The notes under the pieces: model-generated | Database searches by the model: none | The model's input: only the letters and a program-made list of their open reading frames with translations | Told to the model about the DNA's origin: nothing | Source: Podarcis raffonei | Taxonomy: Eukaryota > Chordata > Lepidosauria > Squamata > Lacertidae | Direction of reading: 5' to 3' | DNA: 64,000 nucleotides | Assembly (NCBI RefSeq): GCF_027172205.1 | Contig: NC_070605.1 | Coordinates: forward strand, 21,463,804 to 21,527,803 | Shown: positions 51,301-62,800 of the stretch, piece after piece | How positions within the stretch are numbered: position 1 is the first letter of the stretch | Layout: every line of letters starts with the position of its first letter | Program-made: the position numbers and the translations under genes

Positions 51301-54300
51301 CGTATTTTCTGCTTCATGGGAAACAGCCCAAAGTGCATTTTCTGCGCACCTTTGGGTCTACGGCTTGGGTTCTGATTCCAAAGGCCATGCGCAGAAAAGG
51401 TGAGCCAAGATCCAGGAAGATGATCTTTGTGGGCTATGAGCCGGGTTCAAAGGCGTGGCGCTTTGCATACCCTACTGGCAACCAGACCAAGCTGCTTATT
51501 AGCGGCAGTGCTGAGTTTTGCGAGCAGAGTGGGTGGAAGCGTCTTCACGGAAATCCGGATGTTCTGGTAGACTCAGATGAGGAAGAGGAAGAGAGTGAGG
51601 CTGAACCTGTTGCTGATGTGCACAGTCCACAGCCACAGAGTCCAGAGCCGGGATCTCCAAGGGAGAGGCTCCGTATCTCTCCAAAGGGGAGTCCCAGGAC
51701 CCCTCCACAGGTCTCTGTCAAGTCTGAGCCAAGGAGTGAACCATCCTCGCCAGCAGAACCAGCTGTTCGCCCTAAACGGCGCAGCAGGTCAGAGGGGGAT
51801 GATTCTGACATAGAGGATAGGAGGGTTGATCCAGGTGAATCAGGCGCAGTTCCAGAATTCACGCTGAGGAGGTCAGCAAGATCAACCAAAGGGAAACCAC
51901 CTGAAAGGTATGAAGCCACGAGTGTCTGGGTTGGTGTGGCTAGATGTGAACCTGAATCCTTTGAGGATGTTCAGAAGTTGCCTCGGGAAGAAGCCAGCAA
52001 ATGGCATGAGGCGATGCAGAAGGAGATGAACTCAATGGAGTCTCTTGGAGTGTTCTCACTCACACAGCTGCCGGCTAACCAGCAAGCTGTAGGCTGCAGA
52101 TGGGTTTACCGTCTTAAACCCACAGAAGCAGGCGAACCTCAGTACAAAGCGAGATTAGTGGCCCGTGGATTCACACAGAGGAGGGGTGTCCACTTCACAG
52201 AGGTCTATTCGCCGACCTCAAGGGCGGAGACTTTGAGAATGCTTTTGGCAATAGCAGCACAGAGAGGTTGGAAGGTGAACCATTTTGATGTAGACGTCAC
52301 CTACCTGAACTCAGATCTCCAGGAGGAGTTGTACATGCTTCCTCCTCCAGGGTTTGAAGTCAGTGAGCCAGGCGTCGTGTGGCGATTGCACAAATCCATC
52401 TATGGATTGCGCCAATCTGCCAGGAATTGGAATATGTGCCTACATGAAGCCTTAGAAGAGCTAGGTTTTAAAAGATCTCTTGCAGACAGTTGTCTTTACA
52501 TTAGAGATTCAGGCTTGCAACAACAAGTGGCCCAGGTGTTTGTTGATGACATCTTGTTGATGGCAAGGACAAGTGAACAGGTGGAAAAGTTTGCTAAGGA
52601 GCTTGGAAAGCGGTTCAAGCTGAAGCAACTTGGAGATGTCAAGTCCTATCTAGGCGTAGAGATCACAAGAGCAAGTGATGGAAGCTTTTTGCTTCGCCAG
52701 AAAGGTAAGATTGAGCAGTTGCTTGAGAAGTTCAGGATGTCTGATTGTGCAGGTGCCAGATCACCCTTGGAGGCTGGGTACGTGAAGGAGTGTCAGCAAG
52801 TAGAACGCGTGGTGTTCGAAAACACTGAACTCTTTCAGTCAGCTCTGGGTAGTCTGTTGTATCTGTCACAGTGGAGCAGACCAGACATAGCGTTTGCTGT
52901 CAATCTGCTCAGCAGAGAGGCTTCAAGTCCTAGTGTGCAGGCCTGGAATGGTGTTAAGCGGGTGCTACGTTACCTGCAAGATACCAAAGACTTTTGCCTC
53001 AAGATGTCAGCTGAGGGTGATGTTAAGCTGACCGCCTGGGTGGATTCGGATTGGGCTAACCTTGAGGACCGCAAATCAGTGTCAGGCCTAGTGGTAAAGT
53101 TTGGGGACTCAGTGATTGGGTGGAGGTCCCGGAAGCAAAGTCTCATAGCGCTTTCATCTACTGAAGCTGAGTTCAGTGCGCTATCAGAGGTTTGCAGAGA
53201 ACTGGAGTTCTATGTGTGTTTGGTCGAGGAAGTCTGTGGAGAGAATTGTCTGCCCGTTGTGGTGCATGAAGACAACCAACCATGCCTTAAATTAGCTGAG
53301 ACAGGGCAATTCAAGGCGAGGACCAAACATTTGGACATACGTTTCCAGAATGTATGTCAGAGCGTTCATGAGGGGCTAGTTGCTCTGAAATACTGTCCCT
53401 CAACCAAGAACCTCGCTGATGGTTTCACAAAACCATTAACCTTCCAGAAGCACGAGGAGTTCTGTGAGGGTCTGTGTATGGGGAAAGCATTGATGGCTAC
53501 TGTCTCCAGACGCAGGACAAGAGGGGGTGTGGAGTTTGGAACTGACAGGGTCAGAACTCCGTGGTGTCCTGTGTCTGGGAAGAGGAGGAGGAGCTTGTCG
53601 CAGAGCAGTGACGCACAGCGTCTCTCTGCTTCCAGACTTGCTCTCACTTCTCACTAAGCAGCAGAGGCTGCGGGTGTGCTTTTGGAGCACGGCTGAGAAT
53701 GTCACCAAGTTCCGATGGAGTGTGACTGTTTTATGGCTTGTAAATAAACGCTTCTAGAGATAAGAACCGAACTGTCTCTGGACTTGATTTATCCCTTATC
53801 TCACACGGACCCAGGACCGCTGCTACTCTGCTCTCCGGCCAGGTCAGCTTCCAGCAGAGCGACGCAGGGAAGCGTGACTGGACGCCGGGGTTTTATTACA
53901 CCCAGAATAACATCTCCTGTGGCTTTATCTGTGGACTCTACATTAGTAAAGAAAAAGCGCTTTATATGCGTTATAACACTGGGACACCAGATGGCACTGT
54001 GGAGTCCTGGCTTTCACCAACGTGATTTCCCGTAATAAAGTTTACAATGCATTTTCCTGAAATGCTTTCTTGATGTGTCTAGATCCAGCCTTTGTTTGTC
54101 TTCAGAATTTCCCCGTGCTGGAGAAGGTTGATGGATTTAGCAAATCAGGTTTCCTCTCCACTGCATGGTGATGTTTGCCATGCAATTATCCCATGAAGGT
54201 GTCTGAAAACATTCAAGGCTGATGGGCTTTGATGCCACCAAATTGTCTGAATCAGCAAACCTGGTGTCATTAGCTTTTTTACTGATGACGTGAATGTCAC

Positions 54301-56823
54301 TACAGAGAAGCAGCAAGGCTCTTATGAGGTCTCTCTCTCCCTAGGAAATTATCAACCAGCTCCATGATTCTATGCATGAACCTGTGTTAAGTTATGCAGA
54401 AAAGTCCCCTTACCGTTGTGCTGAAAGGCAGCATCAACCTTCTGGCCAATTGCAGGAAAATCTTCTCTTATTTTTCTCGGGTAGCCCTTGTCCATGGATT
54501 GATTGTTTTCATCATATCTGAAGAAGACAATTTGAAAAAATGAGTTCATTCACGTCAGGCAGGGAACCTGACCAAGGTGAGTTCAGCACATCATCCTAAA
54601 AAATTTGAATGAAAGGCATATAGTATGTAAAGATATAGCATTTTTATCATTTCTGTTTTGGCCACTATTTCCCCCCACTCCCCTTTCCTAAAACCCTTCT
54701 TAGCACAAGCACTGAAAACATGGTGATATCACTGATATATTCTGAACTATCCTCTATTAGGACTTCGGAGAACATTCCCTGTGATAGCCCAATGTAACAT
54801 CTGTCCATGCACTGTTGCAAAATACATTTCCCAGAGATCTTACCTCCAGTACTTGTTACCAATGAAGAAATAGGTTTTCCCAGTATTTTTATCCAAAGCA
54901 GCTGCATCAATTTTCTTAATACGTTGTGGGAAGCCCAAATGGTCAATGGTTTGGGGGTAGCCAGGCTGCATCTGTAATCCACTAAAGACCCAGAAGTGAT
55001 TATCTGTTCAAACAGGTGGAAAATGTCGTGTGAAAGAGTTTCTGGTGTCATTTAACAAAGCTCACATAGATGTCAATGTCCTCATTGCAAAAATCAGTTC
55101 CAGAAGGTTTACATCTTCTAGAGAGCAAGGCTTATTCTAACTCCTTTTTCCTGGGGATGTCGTACACACCAGTTGGTCTGCTGAGGAGAAAGCAAAGTTC
55201 TCCTGAGCATGGGCTGGAGAACATACATGGGAGATGGGAAAGCCCATCTCAAAATGAAAATTGAGATTTACAAGGCCCAGAATTCTTCTCCAACTTGGAT
55301 CAAAATCCAGCCTATAGAGAGATTCCCAGCTTCCCCTTCCCAACTCGCCACCTGGGTACTTCCTCTCCCAACCTCAGATGTTTTGTGCTGGATCTGGGTC
55401 TTTATTTATTGAGTGTTGGGCACACACTAGGAGACCTCAGCCACTTGCCATCTCAATTTGCCAATGATGCATTAAAATGAGCATATGCAAAGCTCACAGT
55501 CCTTTTCTCACCTACCTAGCAAAGTCCCTGCTTGTCACCTCCAAAAAAGAGCAGGAGACCTCAGGAGAACTCCCCGCCCCAGAGTCCTACCAATCACATT
55601 GCTAGTAAGATGGACAGAGGGAGCATAGGAGAATAAAACCTCCACCTCTTGCTTTCCTCCTTGATTAACTGGTCCAGCTACTGTAAAAATAAGAGAGACT
55701 GGTATAACTCTCTAGGTTTCAGGCAGAAAATGTTAGTTTCTGTTTGCCACTGAGCAGCTGCTTAGAGTCACAAGGCTCTGTTTACATTCCAGAGACAGTC
55801 CAGGCTATTGGAAGTCTCACGGGAGAAGGGAGACGGATGTGACGCACTGGTTTCTCTGTTCCTTTGTTCAGTTGCTCTCTGCTCTCACAGGGAGATGATG
55901 TATTTTCTTTGCTCTCTGCCTAGCTTAGTAATAAAGCATAGCATGTAGCCATAAACCTCATCACTTCTGCTGCTTTGGAAACTCTGCTGAATGGGGGAAC
56001 GTGCCTGAGGCCTTATCAAAGGCTCAGGTCGTTAATTATTCGTCGGAGGGCGATTCTGAAGGACTCGGCCAGAAGATGAGCTTTATCAGCTTGGCCGAGT
56101 GGAGATTCTGACATAAAATCCTTTCCCAACTCAACCTGGAGATGATGGAGGTTGAAGCTGGAATCTTTTGCACACTAAACAGATGCTTTGCTGCTTAGCT
56201 ACAGTACTTACCGGTACTCCAGTGTAGAATAGTTCTCCCAATCAATGGCTGTATACCACTCCCAAGTTCAAGGGCAGCATGTGTCCAGTTGGACATCACA
56301 AGTAAGGAAAGGGATATTGCCCACATGCCCTGCACCCTATTGGTGTAGAACTCCCATAGGCATCTGATTAGCCATTGTGGGAAACAGTGGACAACACCTT
56401 GGAGGCTTCTGAATGCCAGTTGCTGAAACTACTTTCAACAAGACAAATAAGGATAATTTCAGGGTGGCTTACCTTTAAAAAAGAGGAGCTGATCTTTCAT
56501 ATTTTCATAAGCAGCTTGGATGTTAGATGGTAAAGAAGGCCAAAAGGTAGAAATTGATTCAAAATCAACTTCTGAATGACTAGGATACACTCTCCAGAGG
56601 TGCCTGAAATGAACAGGATTGTTTTGTGTTTGTCTTGTAAATAATAAATTAAAAAATAGTCCAGTAGCACCTTAGAGACCAGCCAAGTTTGTTCTAGGTA
56701 TAAGCTTTCGTGTGCATGCTTATACCTAGAACAAACTTAGTTGGTCTCTAAGGTGCTACTGGACTATTTTTTTATTTTTTATTTTGACTTTGTCAGACCA
56801 ACACGGCTACCTACCCAACTGTA

Positions 56824-56887
<64 letters not shown>

Positions 56888-59800
56888 TTTTCTTTGTGAG
56901 GAGGACAACACAGATGTTTGGTGCTTCTGCAGCCCATCTGGCTGGTTCCTAGATTGGCTTTTTAAGGATCCCTCTTAACAATGGAGTGTTGCATCATTGC
57001 ACCTTTTCCTGCAGTCCATTTTAGAATGTGTGCCAGCTCTTTGAATCTGGTCCTTTGAGGTTGGGTGGGGGACATGGAATTATCAACTATTTCAGCAAGT
57101 CCAGCTACCACATGAAGCCTTTGAGACACCAAAAATGTGTTCTGTGAATGCTAAGTAGCTGTCAATATTAGCTGTGAACTTCCTCTCCCAAGTCCACGCT
57201 CTAGTGTGACCAAGATAGGATTGGGCTCATCAAGGGCAAGGAGGAGGTCTAGTCCCCACTCAGCTCTTATGAATGAATGGATACAACTTACTCCTAAAAG
57301 GAAAAGTAAAGCACTCGGGGACATAGTTGCCGTGAGACTATCAGCTCATCCCTCACGGACAAGGTTCCTGCTGGGTTGCATCTTCCGGGTGTATGTGTGT
57401 CATTTATAAATGCTTTTTCTTCATATGCACATACTCCATTCAACATAATTGCATGCATTTCTATGATGCTGATTTTAATTAATTAGAAGAATCTCTACAG
57501 GTTGGAAATGTAAAGAAAAAGAAGGTACTTTTTATCATATGTGGTGGACGTGTCCCAAGGTGAAAGACCTCTGGGAAAAGATTTATAATGAGTTGAAAAA
57601 AATGTTGAAAAATACATTTATTAAGAAACCAGAGGTCTTTCTACTTGGAATAATAGGATTGGAACTACCCAAAAAAGATGTTAGATTGTTTTTGCATGCC
57701 ACCACAGCGGCAAGACTTTTATTAGCCAAAAACTGGAAATCGCAAGAAATACCAACAATAGAAGAATGGCAGATGAAGATGATGGAGTTTTTGGAGCTGG
57801 CCGACCTGACTGGAGGAATCTGCGACCAGAAAGAAGAGGAGATACAAGAGGACTGGAATAAATTTAAAGACTATTTAGCTAAATATTGTGATATAAGATA
57901 ATTAGAAAATTATTGGAAGTAATAAATAGGCTTGGGGTAGAATAAGAATAAGTGGTAGTAAATTTTAAGGATTAGAATATTAATAAAGGAGAAGAGGTTA
58001 GTAAATGAAAGGAGTTAAAATATTAGAAATATGAATTTGGAGAACTGCTATTTTGGAGATATAAGGAAATTCAGTTAGAGGGGATTTGAGGAAGTTAGCT
58101 GACAATGGAATGAGAATTAGGTATTGGAGGAAATTATCTCTTTTTGTGTTTGTTGTAGTGTGTTTTTCTTTGTTGTGTGTTTCGTTGTGTTATCTTTTCT
58201 TTCTGTGATAAATGTGAAAAATCAATTTAAAAAATTGGAAAAAAAAGAATCTCTACAGCTGTCCATCCATACACTTGTCTGCATATTCAGGCCATGGGGC
58301 AAATGCAAACTTCAGTTTTTAAACAGATACTAATGGTGCTTGTACTTACCTGCCCCGTAGGAAAATAATTTCTCTTCGCATCGTAGTGACGGCATCAAAC
58401 GTCATTTTTGGATCACAAGCCTTAGGGATTGATGGCTTCACTGGCTTTTTGGGTGGATTTCGCGAAGGTCCTAAAAATAAGGAGGAGCATTTCAACCCCT
58501 TGCCGACAATACTTACCTCTCCTCCCCAAAGTTCAAGGTAATAGATGTGGTCTTCCTTCATCTTATCTGTGCAACAACCCTGCGAAGTAGTAGGTTATGC
58601 TGAGAGATTGTACCTGGCCCGAGGCTCTCCAGGGAGCTTCGTCATAGGGATTTGAAGTTGGGCTTATCCTATCACCTCTCAAGCAGGCAAATAAGTGCAG
58701 GAGGCTGTACAGTTGCAGCATCGTGACCAACAGAATTTGAGGTTTTGCACAAGGTGTTTCTAGCTCACATGCCGGACCACCAGCAGCTCCTCCTCTCAGA
58801 TGGATTGTGGCTACGCGCATACTTAATTTTTTTTATATATATAATTTTTATTACTTTTATTAACATATCATTTTCAACCGTAATTAAACATACTTTTACA
58901 TCTTATTCAAATTTTTGACTTCCATCAATCCTGTCTGGAAATTTTCCAATCTAATCTCTCAGTATGCATTTCTTATCTTCCCTATTACATTTCAAACTCA
59001 TAACCAATATCTCTAGCTTTTTCTACTTTGTAACACTTCGTATATTTCTCCTTACAAAACTTCTTGTAGTCCTACTAGCGTAATTTGTTGATTACAGTTG
59101 CTCTTCAAATAATTCATAGGCTACACATACTTTAAAGCACATTTTCTAGCTCAAAGAATTCTGGGTGCTGTAGTTTATACCTCAGAGAGTTGCGATTCCC
59201 AGGAACCCTTAACAAACTGCCGCACCCAGAATTCTCTGAGGGAAAGAATGTGCTTCATAGAACCATAGAGATGGAAGGGACCCCAAGGGCCCAACCGCCT
59301 GTGATACAGAAATCTCAGCTAAAGCATCCATGACAGATGACAATCCAACCTCTGCTTAAAAATCTCCACAAAAGGAGAGTCCACAACCTCCTGACGGAGA
59401 CTGTTCGAACTGTGCTGCAAAGTTACCGTGTGCATGTGGCCATGTGACTCAGCCTCACATTGCAAGTTGGCATTGCACCATTTACAGATGCAGATTTAGG
59501 GCATTGCGGCCAGTTCTGCCACACTGGGCTCTGAGCCTAGGGGACGCCACAGGACACCACAACCATGGCATAGTGAATTGAGAAGAATGGGAGGCAGGGG
59601 CACTTAATTCTGGCCTTGCACAGGGTGCCGCTAAAATTTGAAAGAGTCTGCCCCTGACCATTTGGCTCAAACAGGCTACTTGCTACTAGAGCGACTGCAG
59701 AAGCCATCCACCTTAACCCACAAGTTTTCTTCCAATAGTGGAAGCAGGCTGCGCAGAGCTTATATGAGGCCCAGGGTGGGAGTCTTGTTCTTGACATGAC

Positions 59801-62800
59801 AGCATAAATCCGGCAGGCCCCTGGGAGGGTGCCCAGGATTGTTTAGCCCTCAAAGAGCTAAAGCAGGGAGCCAGTGTGGTGTAGTGGTTAAGAGCGGTAG
59901 TCTCCTAATCTGGGGAACCGGGTTCGCGTCTCCGCTCCTCCACATGCAGCTGCTGGGTGACCTTGGGCCAGTCACACTTCTCTGAAGTCTCTCAGCCCCA
60001 CTCACCTCACAGAGTGTTTGTTGTGAGGGAAGAAGGGAAAGGAGATTGTTAGCCGCTTTGAGACTCCTTCGGGTAGTGATAAAGTGGGATATCAAATCCA
60101 AACTCTTCTTCTTCTTCCAAGACCTGGGCAAGTGTACCCATATGTCCTCCCCTCTGCATGGGCCTGAGTGGAAGTTTGTGTGTTTGTGTGTACACCGACA
60201 CACAAGCACATACATACAAATACACACACGCACACACACGACTGTCCTTTTCAACTCACTGAAGAAAACACATTTGTACACACAACTTAGGATTCTAAGC
60301 ATACATTCTAACTTTAGAGATGTAGATTTTTTGCTCTTGTTTTGCACATGTTTTGGACATCTTCTCTTGTCTTACCATAGATGGCCTGAATGCCATCAAT
60401 ATCATCTTGGGTGAGTGGGAAATCGATGGGCTCCATGAGTTTGTAATTGGGGAACATCAGTGCTCTTGGGTCGCCAGAATGTGCAAGGCCGAGGGCATGG
60501 CCAATCTCATGAGCAGCAACAAGCATCAGGTTGAATTCTAAATGACGAAAAAAGTGCGCAAAGACAAGTTACATGTGCAGCCTGACGTGTGTTCTGCCTC
60601 CCGCTGAATTCCATGCGTCTTACTCTCAAGTAAGTGTGTCCACAATTGCTTGGATGAAGATGGAGAAAATAGCAAATATTTAAAATGTATTTATAATGCA
60701 TACCACAACTTGCTATGGATTTGCATTCCAGTACAGTGGTACCTCAGGTTACATAGGTTTCAGGTTAAAGACTCCGCTAACCCAGAAATAGTGCTTCAGG
60801 TTAAGAACTTTGCTTCAGGATGAGAACAGAAATCGTGCTCCGGCAGCGCGGCAGCAGCAGCAGGCCCCATTAGCTAAAGTGGTGCTTCAGGTTAAGAACA
60901 GTTTCAGGTTAAGAACGGACCTCTGGAATGAATTAAGTACTTAACCTGAGGTACAACTGTATAACCTTTAACCTGAACTAAGGAGGGAATGAAAATTCTA
61001 AAGGTTCCTATTTGAAGGGTGTGCTTGGGTGCCCAACAAAATTTCCATTTTTCTCATTTAAGTTTCACTTTATGTTTTCTCTCAAGGATTGAAGAAAGAG
61101 CCCTGTGGTACAAGCAGAGAGGCATGGAAGGCTACACTGGGCCTCCAGACCTGAAGTTCCCCACCCCAAGGCCTAAATAAAAATCAACCCTACGTGGAGC
61201 CATCATTTCTGCAAGGGACCCTTGTTCAACTTACGGACTAAGCTGGCGGTCCAATTTTCGTCATCATCCAAGTGGACGTTTCCACGAAAGGGGTCACTGG
61301 GGGGGAACGCATGACCGAGGACTCCCAGAGGACCGTCAAAACGCCGAGGACAGTTGCCATGTGCTGATCGAAAGCATAGGGAGGAGTCATTATTCATGTA
61401 CTGCTATAGCAATGGAAAGAGTTCAATGAATCTCATATACTACCTCCAGTTACAAACACAATATAGAAGTCTGCTGTCTCTTCGTAAACCCTGCTGAAAG
61501 TCAGAGGAGTCACTGCACTCCAAATTTCAAACGCCTTTTGGATAGATGTGTCCACATCAGCTTGTTTCATATCAGGGGTGTAATTCACAATCCTAAAGGA
61601 ATAAAATGCAATAAATGGTTTCACCCTCATCCTTAGCGTTGCTGTCACAATCCACGATGAGCTTTTAAGAACTGAAGATTTTAATTAAGTTCAGAGATGG
61701 GCTGGAGAAGTTGCCAAGCAGCTTTTAATTTCTGCCAGATTTCACTTTTGATCAGTTCCAGGATATGGGCCCAATTCACATGACTTGATGTTGTTGTTGT
61801 TGTTGAATCAAATGTGATGAATTTAAGCTGATCTCCATCACCCCCCCGACATTTTGTTGCAATTAACTGGTTTTGTACATGTTCCAGCTTTCTGTTGACT
61901 ACATCCTGATGCAGCCAGCAGGATTAACCATCTGTTCCTATGCATTTTTAATCAGATGAAAGTCCAGATACACAAGTAAATGTGTTTAATTATTGCAGTC
62001 TTACTAATCAATCTTATGCATATATTTTTTTTAAAAAAGGTAAAGGACCCCTGACAGTTAAGTCCAGTTGCGAACGACTCTGGGGTTGCGGTACTCATCT
62101 TGCTTTACTGGCCGAGGGAGCCGACGTTGGGTCATGTGGCCAGCACGACTAAGCCGCTACTGGCAAAACCAGAGCAGCGCACGGAAACACTGTTTACCTT
62201 CCCACCAGAGTGGTACCTATTTATCTACTTGCACTAATAGGAACAGGTAGTTAATTAGTCTATGTAGGTGTATTCACAAGACCAGGTTAGCCTGTCAAAA
62301 TCCATTGAAACAGAGCCCTTCTTCTGGGTTGATTCCACTATGGAAGCAATGGTCGTGGAAAGCAAGTCTAAGACTAAGGACAAGTTGTCTAAGAATCATT
62401 CCAAAGCAGTTTAAGTAGGGCACTGAAGGGCATCTTAAATACACAGGGCAGGTAAGGGCTGTGGCTCAGTGGTAAGAGCATTTGCCTTGCATACAAAATT
62501 CACAGGTTCAATCCCCAACATCTCCATATAGGACTGTAGATATAACATTCTCATAACGTTTAATGCAGTTTCCCTTTGTCGGTGGCTCGCTGCTCTGCAG
62601 CACCCTCTGGTGTCCCATTTTAATAATACATTTTTAACGTTCTAAACCACAAGTGTAGATGCGCCCCTGGAAACCAGGAAAGCCACTGCCAGCCAGTGTG
62701 GATGATCTTGAACTAGATGGGTTGATGGTCTGGCTCAGTATAAGTCAACTCCCCATGTTCCTTTGGCTATTGTTCTTTACTCTGGACTCAGCAACATTCG

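Larger units (their letters stand above)
48779..53906 (+). mobile_element. Ty1/copia LTR retrotransposon, young, near whole
   Basis: A 5.1-kb element with two 379-bp LTRs that look identical by eye, flanked by a 5-bp target duplication ATAAC (48774-48778 and 53907-53911). A purine tract precedes the 3' LTR. Gene order is gag, protease, integrase, reverse transcriptase, RNase H, which is the copia order rather than gypsy. It lies in the last intron of the MMP27-like gene, antisense to it. It is treated as a fossil: it looks nearly whole with about one break. The apparent lack of LTR divergence points to a very recent insertion. Confidence 0.95.

Noticed and set aside
57539-57901. 120-codon ORF as a host gene
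   Set aside because: It matches the L1 ORF2 C-terminus and sits between target duplications.
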